From Heterobasidion occidentale (Eukaryota; Basidiomycota; Agaricomycetes; Russulales; Bondarzewiaceae): DNA of 64,000 bases. Below the pieces are notes generated by a model. The model searched no databases and was not told the DNA's origin. It saw only the letters and a list, made by a program, of their open reading frames with translations. The number at the start of each line of letters is the position of its first letter. Position 1 is the stretch's first letter. The translations under genes were made by a program, and so were the position numbers. The DNA is taken from the NCBI GenBank assembly GCA_039111635.1, contig JBCAQO010000005.1, forward strand, positions 992,001-1,056,000, given 5' to 3'. Below, piece by piece: positions 1 to 10,722 of the stretch.

Positions 1-144
1 TAAGCTGTCACAGCTTGCAATTTCTCGTCTTCAACCCTGTTATATGAGTAATGATTTCACAACCATTAGACATAGACAATGTTCTCACCTGCCATCGGTA
101 TCTTCACCATCATCTTCATCACTTTCATTCTCAAACTCCTCAAT

Positions 145-1905
145 TTACTCGTCGATAGCTGAATAGGCTATGTCCTTTACATATCTCTTCAGAGACATCA
201 CGCGCTCTTCGCCGTAGTATTCGTATTCGTCGTCACGAATGACAAGTCGTTCCAGTACCAGACCAATTTCCAGGCGTCTCGAAAGGAAACGTTCGAGCAG
301 CTCGATCATATCTGGTGCCGGTGGGTGGTAATGAATTTCCGGGAGTGTCAGCGCGGTCTTCTCAATGACGAGTGTCGTGAGTTTGGAAAGCAGAGGAACT
401 TGCGATGAATCAAAAGCCATGAAAACGCCTACGACAGTGTCCGGGGTCAGTTTGAGAATGCGCACGTCAGACATGACACGGAGGATCGGCGTCCATGTCG
501 TGGCGGTCATGTATCGCGCCGCCTCCGCGGAAGATTCTTGCGCTGTCTCAGGCTCGTCGGATAGAGCCAGGTTGAGGCGCAGTCCGTGGACGTCCGCTGC
601 TATAGGGACCAGTCGGTCGAATATGCGCTGTAAATCGAAAGAAACGGCCTCATAGATATCTCCGTGATAATCATATCTGTCCGCGATACACACGAATGGG
701 CCGTTGCAAAAAGCATGTTCGCAACGGCGATGCCACCCACCGTCGGGTGCAAGTAGGCGTTGTGTTGTTTCTGGGACCATGGCATGGTCGTAAAGAGATT
801 GGGATGTCGGGTAGCAACTGAGGTGCCAATCCCCCTCGGGCTCTACGCCCACAGCGATATATAGAGGACCCACAGCTTTCTCGACTCTATGAATGCTATT
901 ACCAAGTATGTCGAGCATAGCTTCCACTTCATCCTCCTCCTTGATAGATACGTGGACTTGTACGTGGACCGCTGGATGTATCCATAGCCGATCAAATAAG
1001 CCGACGAAGTCCTTGACCTGAACCGACTGTATGGAGACCCATGAAAGGCGAGGAAGGCGGACAAGAACTCCTTGAGGCGGCTCGGATCCTAGATATTCAA
1101 TAAACCCTCTCACCGCCAATGATTCAAGGAGCGGTGTGCATTGAAGCAAAGCGAGCATCTCGTCGATATCAAAGCCGAATGTGACGTCTAGAGAGCGAAG
1201 ATTGCGTAGAATGGATGAGGAAGGGCTGACCGCGATACCCCAGCCCAGCTCAAGGGCACGCAAGCACGGCGCATTTCCGGAGAACAGGCCATCTTTGATT
1301 TCGTATGCATCTTCGGTGTAAACATCTAACACAAAACTCTCGAGCAGCGGAGCAGGAGCAGAGAAAGCCTGGCAGAGCTCTTTGATCGGCGCGTCAGCCT
1401 TTACTCCCTCGTGACTGAATCTGTTCTTGATACTGAACACCTTGAGTCGAGGGGTAGTAGAGGTAAACAATGTGATGATATGACCGATGCTGACAACGGG
1501 CGTTTCGAGCTCCACGGTCAGCGGTTGTGTGCGTGAACGTTCCAAGTACGCGGCGACCCATTTTTGGCTGAGGCTCGCGGTGATGTGAGTCCAGAAACGG
1601 GGGCAATGAAGGCAGATATCGCGCCAGAGGCGACAAACGTGTGTGACAGATATCCACTCTGGAGTGGACTGGGGATGGATTTCGTGTGGACCGATACCAC
1701 CCAGCTGAGCACCGTCGCTCTGGAAATCTTCATCACGTAGGACAATATGTGTGATTTGACCAGGATCTCTGATGTATTCGTCAAAGATTTGTTCGAGTAA
1801 CTCAATAGGCAGCTTCCCTACGGGTGGACTCGATGGAATGGAATATCGGTCGTATAGGCTAGATGCTGTGAAAGCGGGAAGGCTAGTATCGGAACAGATT
1901 TGCAT
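145..1905 (-). CDS. F-box-like protein with LRR-like tail
   Basis: Single-exon gene of about 586 residues. The N-terminal F-box has the core KLPIELLEQIF (about residues 32-42), followed after an insertion by the conserved WISVTHVCRLWRDIC segment and a PRFWTHI motif, the usual arrangement in Agaricomycete F-box proteins. The remaining ~480 residues are leucine-rich and irregularly repeated, consistent with a degenerate LRR-type substrate-binding surface. By family, the F-box would bind Skp1 in an SCF ubiquitin ligase; the substrate is unknown. The open frame extends upstream to a TTG, but the first ATG gives MQICSDTSLPAF, so I start there. The C-terminal motif RYVKDIAYSAIDE resembles the ends of the other F-box paralogues here (RYVKDVTYEN, RYVKDMSYET), so all belong to one local family. 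No intron is needed. Confidence 0.85.
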   Translation of the reverse strand: MQICSDTSLPAFTASSLYDRYSIPSSPPVGKLPIELLEQIFDEYIRDPGQITHIVLRDEDFQSDGAQLGGIGPHEIHPQSTPEWISVTHVCRLWRDICLHCPRFWTHITASLSQKWVAAYLERSRTQPLTVELETPVVSIGHIITLFTSTTPRLKVFSIKNRFSHEGVKADAPIKELCQAFSAPAPLLESFVLDVYTEDAYEIKDGLFSGNAPCLRALELGWGIAVSPSSSILRNLRSLDVTFGFDIDEMLALLQCTPLLESLAVRGFIEYLGSEPPQGVLVRLPRLSWVSIQSVQVKDFVGLFDRLWIHPAVHVQVHVSIKEEDEVEAMLDILGNSIHRVEKAVGPLYIAVGVEPEGDWHLSCYPTSQSLYDHAMVPETTQRLLAPDGGWHRRCEHAFCNGPFVCIADRYDYHGDIYEAVSFDLQRIFDRLVPIAADVHGLRLNLALSDEPETAQESSAEAARYMTATTWTPILRVMSDVRILKLTPDTVVGVFMAFDSSQVPLLSKLTTLVIEKTALTLPEIHYHPPAPDMIELLERFLSRRLEIGLVLERLVIRDDEYEYYGEERVMSLKRYVKDIAYSAIDE

Positions 1906-2722
1906 GATCAGGTAGCTAGAGCCGTGAATGCTGGACAGAGAACGATGCTCAGAAAAACCCACAGGTGACAAGAAACCCCATACCTTGATACCAGTACGTA
2001 TATCGATTCCCGCCGTGGGCCACCGAGCTCGTTGGATATTGATATCGGAGCGAAAGTTTAGACTGGTGCCTCAAGCTGTTGCGGGCCGTCGTAGCAATAG
2101 AAGTATACGTGGATCTTCAAATTTCGAGCACCTGCGAAGAATATGGCGGGTCAGGATTGAATATTGAATATTGAATGACCAGAAAAGTGGCGAGTTCGCA
2201 GTTGTCATCGTCGATCGATATGGATAGCTCCGATACTCGTTCTTATAGGCGCCGTAAGTAATGGAAAATAATTTTACATCTAGTAGGAAGGGACACGCCA
2301 CTGGGACTCTGACTGCTTTTGAAGGGGCACAAGAATCTCTGTGATAAAGGGAAGCTGAGAACGGGGTCGTCGTGGCCTCAAGCTCCCGCTGGCTTCATAA
2401 AGTCTTCGGGAAAAAGTTCGTCTCCGAAGCGGGGTTGAGTGTATCGGCATTGGCCGCATCTTTACAAGCAGATCCAACGAGATTGAACACGATTGAACGT
2501 TTAAACACTTATTCAACGTGCAAAGGTCAGAGGATGCTTTGCGGGCCTTGCGGCAAGATGCAATACTACTTCGCAGACCAAGAATCGCAGAGAACAGAGA
2601 GTAGAATATGACAACACTTGTATGAATAAACATTCATGTGGTTCCGCTGCTGCGTTCGAACTAGGGTTCCGCGAACGATGAGCTATGAGGACTTAGCAAT
2701 TACACAAGTGTACAAAATACAC
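1906..2722. other. intergenic, no gene seen
   Basis: Short overlapping open frames on both strands lack recognisable motifs, plausible splice chains or family similarity. It probably holds the promoter of the upstream F-box gene and the 3' region beyond the next one. Confidence 0.4.
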
Positions 2723-4478
2723 TCACCTCGTTTCATCGTCTAGATTGAGGGCGGGATATATTATGGTCTCCACATATCTCCTCAAGCTTTCCGTATGCTC
2801 CTTACGATAACGTACATCGTCACATATCACCAGCTCCCTCAAGCCCATCCCGAGCTCTAATCTGTGCGACAGGAACAGATCCAAAGTATCCATGGCGTTA
2901 GATGAATGCCTCCTGATGTATGCGGGCAACCCGAGACTTATGAGAGTTCCAGGGTTTAGAACAGCGTTTTCGACAACGAGTGTGGTGAGCTCGGGAAGCG
3001 GAGAGGGTCGTGAGCTGTCTCCGTCATCGCGGCTGGGCACGAGGGCCCAAAGAACACCTACAATGGCATTGCCTGCCAATATGAGGGTGCGGGTGCCGGA
3101 CATCAGGGGTAGAAAGGGCGACCATGTCTCGGGCATGAGAGCCGTCAGCGTATCCTTGTAAAGTTCTGACATGATATGAGAAGGGTATTTTGAAAGATTC
3201 AACCCGAGTCGCAAAGCGTGGACATCCGCTGCCATAGATGCCATTTGGGAGGTTATAATCTGCACATCGGATATCATTTGCGCGAATATTTCATTATAGA
3301 CCCGAAAGTCCATGAGGAGGGAGAACGACGCAGAGCATGAGACTTCATCCGGTCGGCGCCAGCTATTGTCAGGTGGAACAATGCTCTGAAGTGGCTTTAC
3401 ATTGACGATGTGATCACGGGGAAATGGGTAACAGGCCATACACCATTGACGAGGGGGCTTTATGTCGAAAACAACGTATAGATGCCCCAGTGCCTCATGG
3501 ATCCATTGAAGGCAGTCACGCGTAGAGTTGAGCATCTTGAACGAATCATCGTCTATCTCATCGTTTGTTGTTGCACGAAATTGAACTCGGACTGTCGAGG
3601 GCATCTGAAGTCGCTTGAACAAAGCAGTCATGTTGCCATAGTGTCCAGCTTCTATGTAGAGCCATGAGAGGTAAGGGAGATTAAGGACAGCTGCAGGAAG
3701 CTCGCTGTCTGGTATCTCAGACGGCATCCTGACCTCCAATGATTCAAGGAACGGTGTTTTCTGAAGCACGGTAAGCAGTTGACCGACATGGATATCTCGG
3801 ATATCGAGATGGCGAAGATTGCCTAGCAGGGGTGATGTGGGCCCGACCGCAGCCCCGCAATCCAGGCCAAGTCGACACAAGCGAGGTGTATCTCTAGAAA
3901 ACAGAGTGTCTGGAATGGCGTACGAGTTCACAAAAAATGTGTCTATGATGAGACTTTCGAGAAGTGGAGCAGAGTCAGTTAAGATGTTCCAGCACTGCCT
4001 CAACTGCGCGTCGGTCTCGAAAAAATGGACCCAACGTAGAGTTCTTTGATTCGAAAAGTGTTCGCGGAAAATACAGCGCGGAGGTCGTCAATGTGGAGGT
4101 GATTTATCATTAGATCAACGATGAGTGGCTGCTTCCGAGAACGTTCCAGAAACGTCAAAATCCATTTCCGGCTGAGGGTCGTGGGGATACAAGTCCAGAG
4201 GCGGGGGCAGTGAAGACAGATTTCGCGCCAAAGGCGACAAACATATGTGGCGTCTATCCACTCTGGGCGTAATTGGTGGCTGTTACATCTGCATATATAG
4301 ATCCTGGTTTATACGTGTCCCTAGCGTGTTCGATGAAAATCTGTTCGAGCAACTCGACTGGCAGCTTCGCAATGGGATGCGGCACCAGCGCATTGGAGTG
4401 CCGATCGCTGCCGCCCTGAGCCGCGGCAACAGGATCGAGAGAGCTGGAGTTACTTGGAGCGAGGATGCCCAATGGCAT
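2723..4478 (-). pseudogene. F-box-like protein, frame broken once
   Basis: Second member of the local F-box family. An ATG at 4478 opens MPLGILAPSNSSS and reaches the F-box core KLPVELLEQIFIEHARD, but this frame stops at about 4254. The conserved continuation PEWIDATYVCRLWREIC is encoded in another frame immediately overlapping the stop, and from there the frame runs open to 2723 with the expected LERSRKQPL and LRRYVETIIYPAL segments. I found no GT..AG intron of plausible length that joins the two frames, so a small indel near 4265-4300 is the simplest explanation. It is either a young pseudogene or a sequence error; apart from this break the protein looks complete. Family role: Skp1-binding adaptor of an SCF ligase. 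Confidence 0.7.
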
Positions 4479-5256
4479 TTTGGACGACTTCAACGTATGG
4501 AGGTAGCCTCATTGGTGAGAGCTTGCGAGGCACATACCTTGACACTCGGGTCGATCAGCACCGTCTGTGTGCAAAGTCTGTGATCGACTTGACACTGAGT
4601 TCTGGTGCTTCAGTCACGTCGTGAAGAGGATTTACGAGTCGTGGACCCGGCGCCGAACGCTTCGGACTGAGTTGATACTGCGAAGGATGCTCGCCTTGCA
4701 GATGGTCGACGACGGGTGGGAAGAGTCCGCACAAGAAGAGTGGACTGAAGACTGGCCCTCGCTCGGGATTGACCGAGATACACGCGGGAAGCGCTCAACG
4801 ACTTTTCTGTGCAAGGTCAGCCACGGAGACTATCAACGACTTGGAAATCAACTTTGCGCGTGAGTGACGATCCTGCTGATGAGATGATACAGCATGTGAA
4901 ATTGCACAAGCAGCTGGCCACGCAACCCGCCTCGCCATTAGACTGTAGGTGAAAGAAAAGCATCGAAAACAAACACGATAAGTAATATCAGCGAGCACTA
5001 CTGGCTAGATACCCCATTGCCCATCCATACACCCCGATCCGTCCGTCCGTCCGTCCGTCCGTTTGGTAAGTACACCGACGACCCTGGCTGGCGTCCGCGT
5101 CCGCGTCGTCGTCGTGTCTGACCGCCTCAAGCCAAGGCCAGCATTAACTCAACCCAGCCCGTCCTCCCCGTCCCCACAGGCAGATGCCCCACCCACCACC
5201 CCCACACGCTCCCCGCGCAATCGCGGCGCAAGAAGACAAGCAGCGCGTCCTCGCGC
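4479..5256. other. intergenic region with no recognised gene
   Basis: Between a broken F-box gene and the 3' end of the first aspartic peptidase. Several open frames of 60-110 codons exist but none has a recognisable motif. A tetranucleotide microsatellite lies near its right end. Confidence 0.4.
5038..5061. repeat. (TCCG)6 microsatellite
   Basis: Six perfect tandem copies of TCCG, intergenic, about 200 bp beyond the stop codon of the minus-strand aspartic peptidase. Simple sequence repeat with no evident function. Confidence 0.9.
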
Positions 5257-7191
5257 TTAGATCCTGGGCGACGTCCGCCCGTGCCCGTACGGGTCCGTGT
5301 ACCCGCCCATCGGCTGCATGTGCATCGGCGGCGCGGGCTCGTGGATCGGCTGGTACGGGTTCTTCTGCACGCCGGGGATGGCCGCGAGCGCGGCGCCCTT
5401 CGCGCGGTTGCGCCGGCGGCGGCGGCAGCACCCCCACAGGCACCCGCCGACCATGAGGATGACGAGCGCGAGGCAGCCGACGAGGATGTACGGCCAGTAC
5501 TTGAGCACCTGGCCCTCGCGGTGCTGCTTCTTCTCCGCCGCGCTCTCGGGGGAGTGCGACTCCTGCGAGGCGGGGAGGAGCGTCTTGGAGGCAGAGCCGG
5601 TCGTGTCGACGTTGTTGAGCCGGGTTTTGACGAAGTCCGCGTGCGCTTCGGCGGGGACCGTGAGCGGGAGGAGCTGCACGAAGGGGTCCGAGTCGTCGTC
5701 GGAGTTGGAGACGAAGTTGCCAAAGTCGATGAGGGTGTAGGCGTTTCGGACTGTGCGGAGGTCGGCATTAGCTGAGATATAGATGGCGGGTGGAGGAGGG
5801 GCACGTACGGAAGGCCATGCCGAGGATCATGTCATACTCGCCCAACAGACTGAACGCGCTTGTGATCGGCTGGAACTGAAGGGGCGACAAGCGCGATGAG
5901 CATCCTCTTCCGCATCGCTTGGCGCGAGCGCACTCACCATGCCCACGCAGATCGGCGACCCGCTCGAATCTGTGAGATTGAAATCGCTGCTCGCCGTGTC
6001 GAGCGGATGCACGGGTATCGAGACGCCGCCAAACTTGAACGTGATGTTCAGCTCCTGGTCGCACGGCAGCGTCCACACTCCTCGTCCTCGTCGTACTTGG
6101 CGCCCTGCACGCGGCCGTAGATCGCGTCGGACATGGCGCGCGGGACCTGCGGGAGGGAAAAGCCCGAGTCGATGACGGCGACGAGCTTCCCGCTCGGCGC
6201 GCGAGGCACGATGCTCTTGATCGCGATGGCCTCGCCGTCCGGCCCAATGACGCCGTGCACGTCGGTGAAGACGGCCCAGTGCTGGTCCGCGTCGGTGAGC
6301 GTGGGCACGTCCTTGATCGTGAGTTTGGGCTGGCTGGTGACGTTCGTGAAGCCCGGGACGAGCTCGCCGATGGTGAGCTGGCCGGCAAAGTCATCGTCGG
6401 GGTCGCCCTTGCGGTCGAGGAGGATGGTGATGTAGTTTTGAGCGGGCTTGGAAGCCTCGAAGATGCGGAAGAGCGGGGAGTCGGCGGAGCTGGAGCCGAC
6501 TTTGTCGCGCACGACGGAGCCGGTGTTGGGGCCGAGGCCGATGAGGCCCTGATATCCCTGCGAGGTGATGTTGGTTGAGAAGCTGGCGGTGTCGTTGACG
6601 AGGACTGTGTGTGTGGGGGCGGTCAGGGCGGGGGGAGAGGAGGAGTTGGAGAGCGGGAGAAGGACAGACCGAATGCCTGGTCGTCGACGGTGTAGTTGTC
6701 GAGGCCCAATTTGGCGGTGTGGACGTTTCCTGTGACGGAAAAGGATCTGCGGTCAGTGACGGGTGACGGATGACGCACGGGAGGGGGGACTGACCGGTCG
6801 CCTTTCCGATCGCATAGGCGAGCGTGACGGCCTTGCCCGTGTCCTGCGCGCTGGGCACCGACCCGGCGACCCACAGGTCAGAGCTGCAGGCGAGAGGGTT
6901 TCATTTAGAACGGCCGCAGCACAGAACGAGGCAGTAAGGACGAGGGCAAGGGCACCTTCCAGTGTCGAGGACGACGTTGAAGTCGGTGCCTCCGAGGGAG
7001 ATGTTGCCTATGTACTGGATGTTTTGGCTGTTGCGGATGGAGACGCCGACGGTTGTGTTCGTGTCGGCGCGAGGGATGAGGGCGTGGACATTGGGGTGAA
7101 GGACGCGCGTGCGGAAGGGGAAGCGGAGGGCGTCGGCGGGGAGGGTGAGGAAGAGGAGGGGGAGGAGGGAGAGTGGGAGAGGGAGGCGCAT
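5257..7191 (-). CDS. membrane-anchored pepsin-like aspartic peptidase (A1)
   Basis: Six exons: 7191-6956, 6883-6795, 6729-6670, 6604-5938, 5875-5809, 5750-5257, about 537 residues once one missing base is allowed for. N-terminal signal peptide (MRLPLPLSLLPLLFLTLPADA), first catalytic motif VLDTGSSDLWVAG across the intron 1 junction, second catalytic motif AVIDSGFSLP. After the peptidase fold there is a Ser/Glu-rich linker, one transmembrane helix (YILVGCLALVILMVGGCLWG), an Arg-rich stop-transfer cluster and a ~45-residue cytosolic tail. By family it cleaves proteins at acidic pH; the anchor suggests action at the plasma membrane or in the secretory/vacuolar route rather than free secretion. 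Oddity: between KYDEDEE and the conserved WTLPCDQELN (about 6075-6085) one base is missing, so the printed sequence shifts frame; the exon total is one base short of a multiple of three. Paralogue of the divergent gene at 7652-9858, sharing all its intron positions except one. Confidence 0.85.
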
Positions 7192-7651
7192 CCCTGGAGC
7201 TCAGAAGTTTAAACGTGTGCAAAAGAGCGAACAGCGGAGGGCAGCTGCGTTTCAGTTAAGAGGAGGGGTGGTTTCGAGGCAGCGGCCAAGGCGGTGCAGA
7301 AAGACCGTGTGTGCTGTCTGGTCGCGTGGCTGCTGAGCGGTGATGGGCCGGGGTCGTGCAGGGCGACGCTTGGCCGGTCAAAGTCGGGAATGCAAATAGG
7401 TGCGGGTCGAGTGCGCGGCCGACGACGAAGACGACGGTGCGGGGGAGTGTGCGGGCGACGTCGAGGGCGGTGAGCTCGGGGGTGCTCGTGGGAGTGCCAG
7501 TGGTCGGACGCGGGGCGGTGTGGTGAGTGTCATGGTGCTGACGCGATGCACACCAGGAACACGCTCGGTGCACTGGCAGTGCTCCAGCCACAGCTATAAA
7601 GCCTTCCTCGCCTGCTCATCATGCCCGCTTCCCTCCTCTCTCGCCCTCGTC
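7192..7651. promoter_or_regulatory. shared divergent promoter of the two aspartic peptidases
   Basis: The two peptidase ATGs are 460 bp apart, head to head, so this interval must hold both promoters. A TATAAA at 7595-7600 lies 52-57 bp upstream of the plus-strand ATG and is a reasonable TATA element. No clear counterpart was identified for the minus-strand gene. Confidence 0.6.
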
Positions 7652-9858
7652 ATGAAACCCTCCCCCCACAACCTTCTCCTCGCCGCCCTCCTCTCCTCCG
7701 CATCCCACGTCGCCGCCGTCCATCTTTCTCTCCGCGGCCAGCTCGAGTCTGCGCCCGCTCCCGCACTCGCACGGAGGGGACACATCTCCGGCCTCAATAA
7801 CGGTCAGAATGTCAATTACTACACGAACGTCACCCTCGGCGGACAGGACTTTTCCGTCCTCATCGACACTGGCAGGTATGTGTCGCTTCGGGATGCGGCG
7901 GAGTTTCATTCCATTCATCTTGACGCGTCTCTTCATGCTCTGTAGCTCCGATCTGTACGTTGCAGGGAGCGTGCCAAATGCAAAGGACACGGGCACGTCC
8001 ACACAGGTCGTATATGCGATCGGCTCTGCACAAGGTGAGCTTTCCTACACTTCTTGCCTTGCCGTTTTGAAGGTCGGCGCGCCTTGAGAATACATAGAGG
8101 CGCTTGCTGGCTCTTTTACTATCCTCGTAACATCACGGGCTAGGCATCTACCGGTCAGATTCCGCGTTCATACTCGAGATGTCATCCAGATCGTGCATAT
8201 ATGCGCCCATGCATACATCTGCTGATGGTTCGGCTGACGGAATCATTGAGTTACTGACTCCCTTGTTCGCTCGCTCGCTCACTCTAGGACCAATCAAGAC
8301 CTCCAAACTTGATTTTGCAGGATATTCCGTGAACGATCAGGCATTCCGTGCGCTTCCCTTCCTTTCTTCAGTCGCATCACCTCATCATATCCACATCCAT
8401 CTCTCCCTCGCACGCAGTCGAACTCACCGCCGACTCGGACCACAAATCTGGGGAGGGTCTACTCGGCCTCGGTCCCAATACAGGATCCGAAATATGGACA
8501 AAGCTTGGCCAAAAAACGGCCGGCGCCGCCGTCGTCGACCGCATTTTCCGGCAAAATATGACCACCTCTAATTTCCTCACAGTCCTTCTCGGGCGCTCCG
8601 ACGACCCGGACGACCGCTTCCCCGGCGACCTCACCTTGGGCGAGCTCGTGTCTGGTTACGAAGCCGTGCTGAATCAGCCCAAGCTGAACGTAACGGAGGT
8701 GGGGAAGAAGGACTCACAGAAGGGGTTGCAACATTGGCAGGTTCTTTTGGACGCGCAGGGTGTGGTGGGCCCGGATGGGCAGGTGATCTCGTTGACGACG
8801 GGCGTGGCTGGGACGAAGAACAAGAAGAAACTGACGGCCATCTTCGATACGGGGTTTACGCTGCCGCAGGTGCCCAAGTGCGTGCGCGGTCCCCCGCTTT
8901 GACGTCGACTGCATCTGCACTGTGCTGATCTCGCGCATAGAGCGATGGCAGACGCGATCTACTCCCGTTTTGACGGCGCGACGTATACGAACGTGACGGG
9001 CGTCGGGGCTGTGTACACTTTGCCCTGCGAGATCGAAGTGAATGTAACGATCAAGATTGCCGGGCGCGCGTACCCTGTGCACCCCCTCGACACGAATCTC
9101 GATTTGAACCTAAATCTGAAGAAGACGGCGGGGAAGAAGACTTGCATCGGGTCGGTGAGTATTTTTTTGGTTTCCTGTTCGGTTTCCGGGTATGGGTGCG
9201 ACGGGGTGCTGATGTTTGGCTTTGATCATGGCCAGTTCCAGCCGATTACGACAGGCGCATCGTCAACTTATGATATGATTCTTGGCATGGCATTCCGTAC
9301 GTCCTTTCCCTATCTGGTTGCATTTGTTTCAGCTCACCCTGCTCCGTGCACATACGCGCAGTCCGCAACGCCTACCTTCTCGTCAACTATGGCGACTTCC
9401 TGGAGGGTTCGAACTCCACAACGGCAGACCCGTACATCCAGCTCCTCAGCCTCACGAACGACACCGCCGAAGCTCACCAGGACTTCGTCCAAGTCCGCCT
9501 CGACGGCGACGACCGCACGGGCTCGCAGCGCCTCTCCGCGTCCAACTCGTCCTCGATCACGTCCCCGTCCTCCTCCAACGACGACGACGAAGGGAGCGAG
9601 AGTTTCTTTGACAAGCACAAGACCGCGGTGATCATCGGCGCTGCGGTCGCGGGCGGCTTGATGCTGCTGGGCGCGCTGGCGGGAGTGGCTCTGTGCCTTG
9701 GGAGGAAGAGGCAGGCGCGGATGGGCGCCGGCAAGCCGCTGGTGTATCGGCCGCTGCACGAGCCGGCGCCGGCGGGGGAGATGGACCAGGTGCAGGGCTA
9801 TCAGGCGGGCATGCGGTACCACAATCCGTGGGAGCAGCGCCCGGCGCAGGGGAGGTGA
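7652..9858 (+). CDS. membrane-anchored pepsin-like aspartic peptidase (A1), paralogue
   Basis: Seven exons: 7652-7875, 7946-8034, 8288-8347, 8418-8877, 8941-9154, 9236-9296, 9362-9858, 534 residues, in frame throughout. Signal peptide MKPSPHNLLLAALLSSASHVAA; first catalytic motif VLIDTGSSDLYVAG; second AIFDTGFTLPQVP; C-terminal GMAFLRNAYLLVNYGDF typical of this fungal A1 subgroup. A Ser/Asp/Glu-rich linker precedes one transmembrane helix (TAVIIGAAVAGGLMLLGALA) and a cytosolic tail containing a YRPLHEPAP segment that matches YQPIHEPAP in the neighbour's tail. It has one more intron than the neighbour, at 8878-8940. The exon structure and tail identity show the pair arose by inverted duplication. 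The ATG at 7652 is preferred over an out-of-frame ATG at 7621. Confidence 0.92.
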
Positions 9859-10722
9859 AACCTGAGCTGCGCGCTCGCCCACGTCGGGTGGTGCCCTGTG
9901 TCCTGCATTGCCGTTGTTGTTGTCGTGCTGTCGCTCTTGTCTATGCTGCTGTCTATCCAGCATACACGCCTGTCATCCCGTCTCTCTCACTCAACCACTT
10001 TATTTATCGTATCGACTGCTTCGTTTGGGTCTACCGCACGGACAAGTACATCTGCCCTCCTTCTGTCTTTGTTTTCCACTTGCAATTCCTCCACCGGGCG
10101 ACACTCCTTTCCACCTCCTTCGCGTTTAGCATACTAGCACACGTCCAGTCCTGAGAGGGTGAGGGGCGCTGAGTAGTACGGACGGAGCGGACACGCGTCC
10201 ATATATATCTATATACCTGACTCTTAGGCATGTTGTTTTTGCTTTCTGAGGGTGTAATGAATGCCGATATAGCCTTAAATACGGGATGCAACTAACGATA
10301 GAGCGCAGATCAACGCGCGGTGGGCGCGACGCCTCTCGGGCGTCTAGCCCTCAGTTCATCGCTGCACGGCGCAGCAGGTATTCGCTGCTAAAGTTGACTG
10401 TACGGCGGCGGCAGAGGGAAAGCAATTGAATGTACATGTCTTGGATAAGTCTACTGCGGTGAAGGAGCCGAAATTTATACACAATGGTGGTATGACATAC
10501 ATTATTGGGGCCAGTGCTCGAGTATGAAGGTGGTATGAAGGTGATTTGTTCGAGAAGAATGATTGTGCGAAAAGGCCTCTCAAAACAGCAAGCTGTGCGC
10601 AATGTGCGCGGGAAGGTGAGGATTGAAAAGGCCCAAGATCTCTCAAGAGCGTCCACTAACTTAAAAAGCATCAGCACGGCCAGCAGTGCTGCCGGCACGA
10701 AAGCGGTCCAGGGGCGGCCGGG
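9859..10722. other. no gene seen; 3' flanks
   Basis: Lies between the stop codon of the plus-strand peptidase and the 3' end of the minus-strand membrane protein gene. It is T/C-rich just after the stop and contains an AT-rich stretch near 10200-10220. No coding signal was recognised. Confidence 0.45.

Noticed and set aside
4254..4310. Intron joining the two frames of the second F-box gene
   Set aside because: The only GT..AG pair of near-normal length (52 nt) leads into the wrong frame, so an indel is preferred.
5127..5804. Long minus-strand frame rich in Ser, Arg and Pro
   Set aside because: It is an out-of-frame shadow over the GC-rich last exon of the aspartic peptidase; composition is typical of shifted codon bias.
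9400..9420. tRNA T-loop-like ggttcgaactcc
   Set aside because: Lies inside the last exon of the aspartic peptidase, with no acceptor stem, D-arm or anticodon arm around it.
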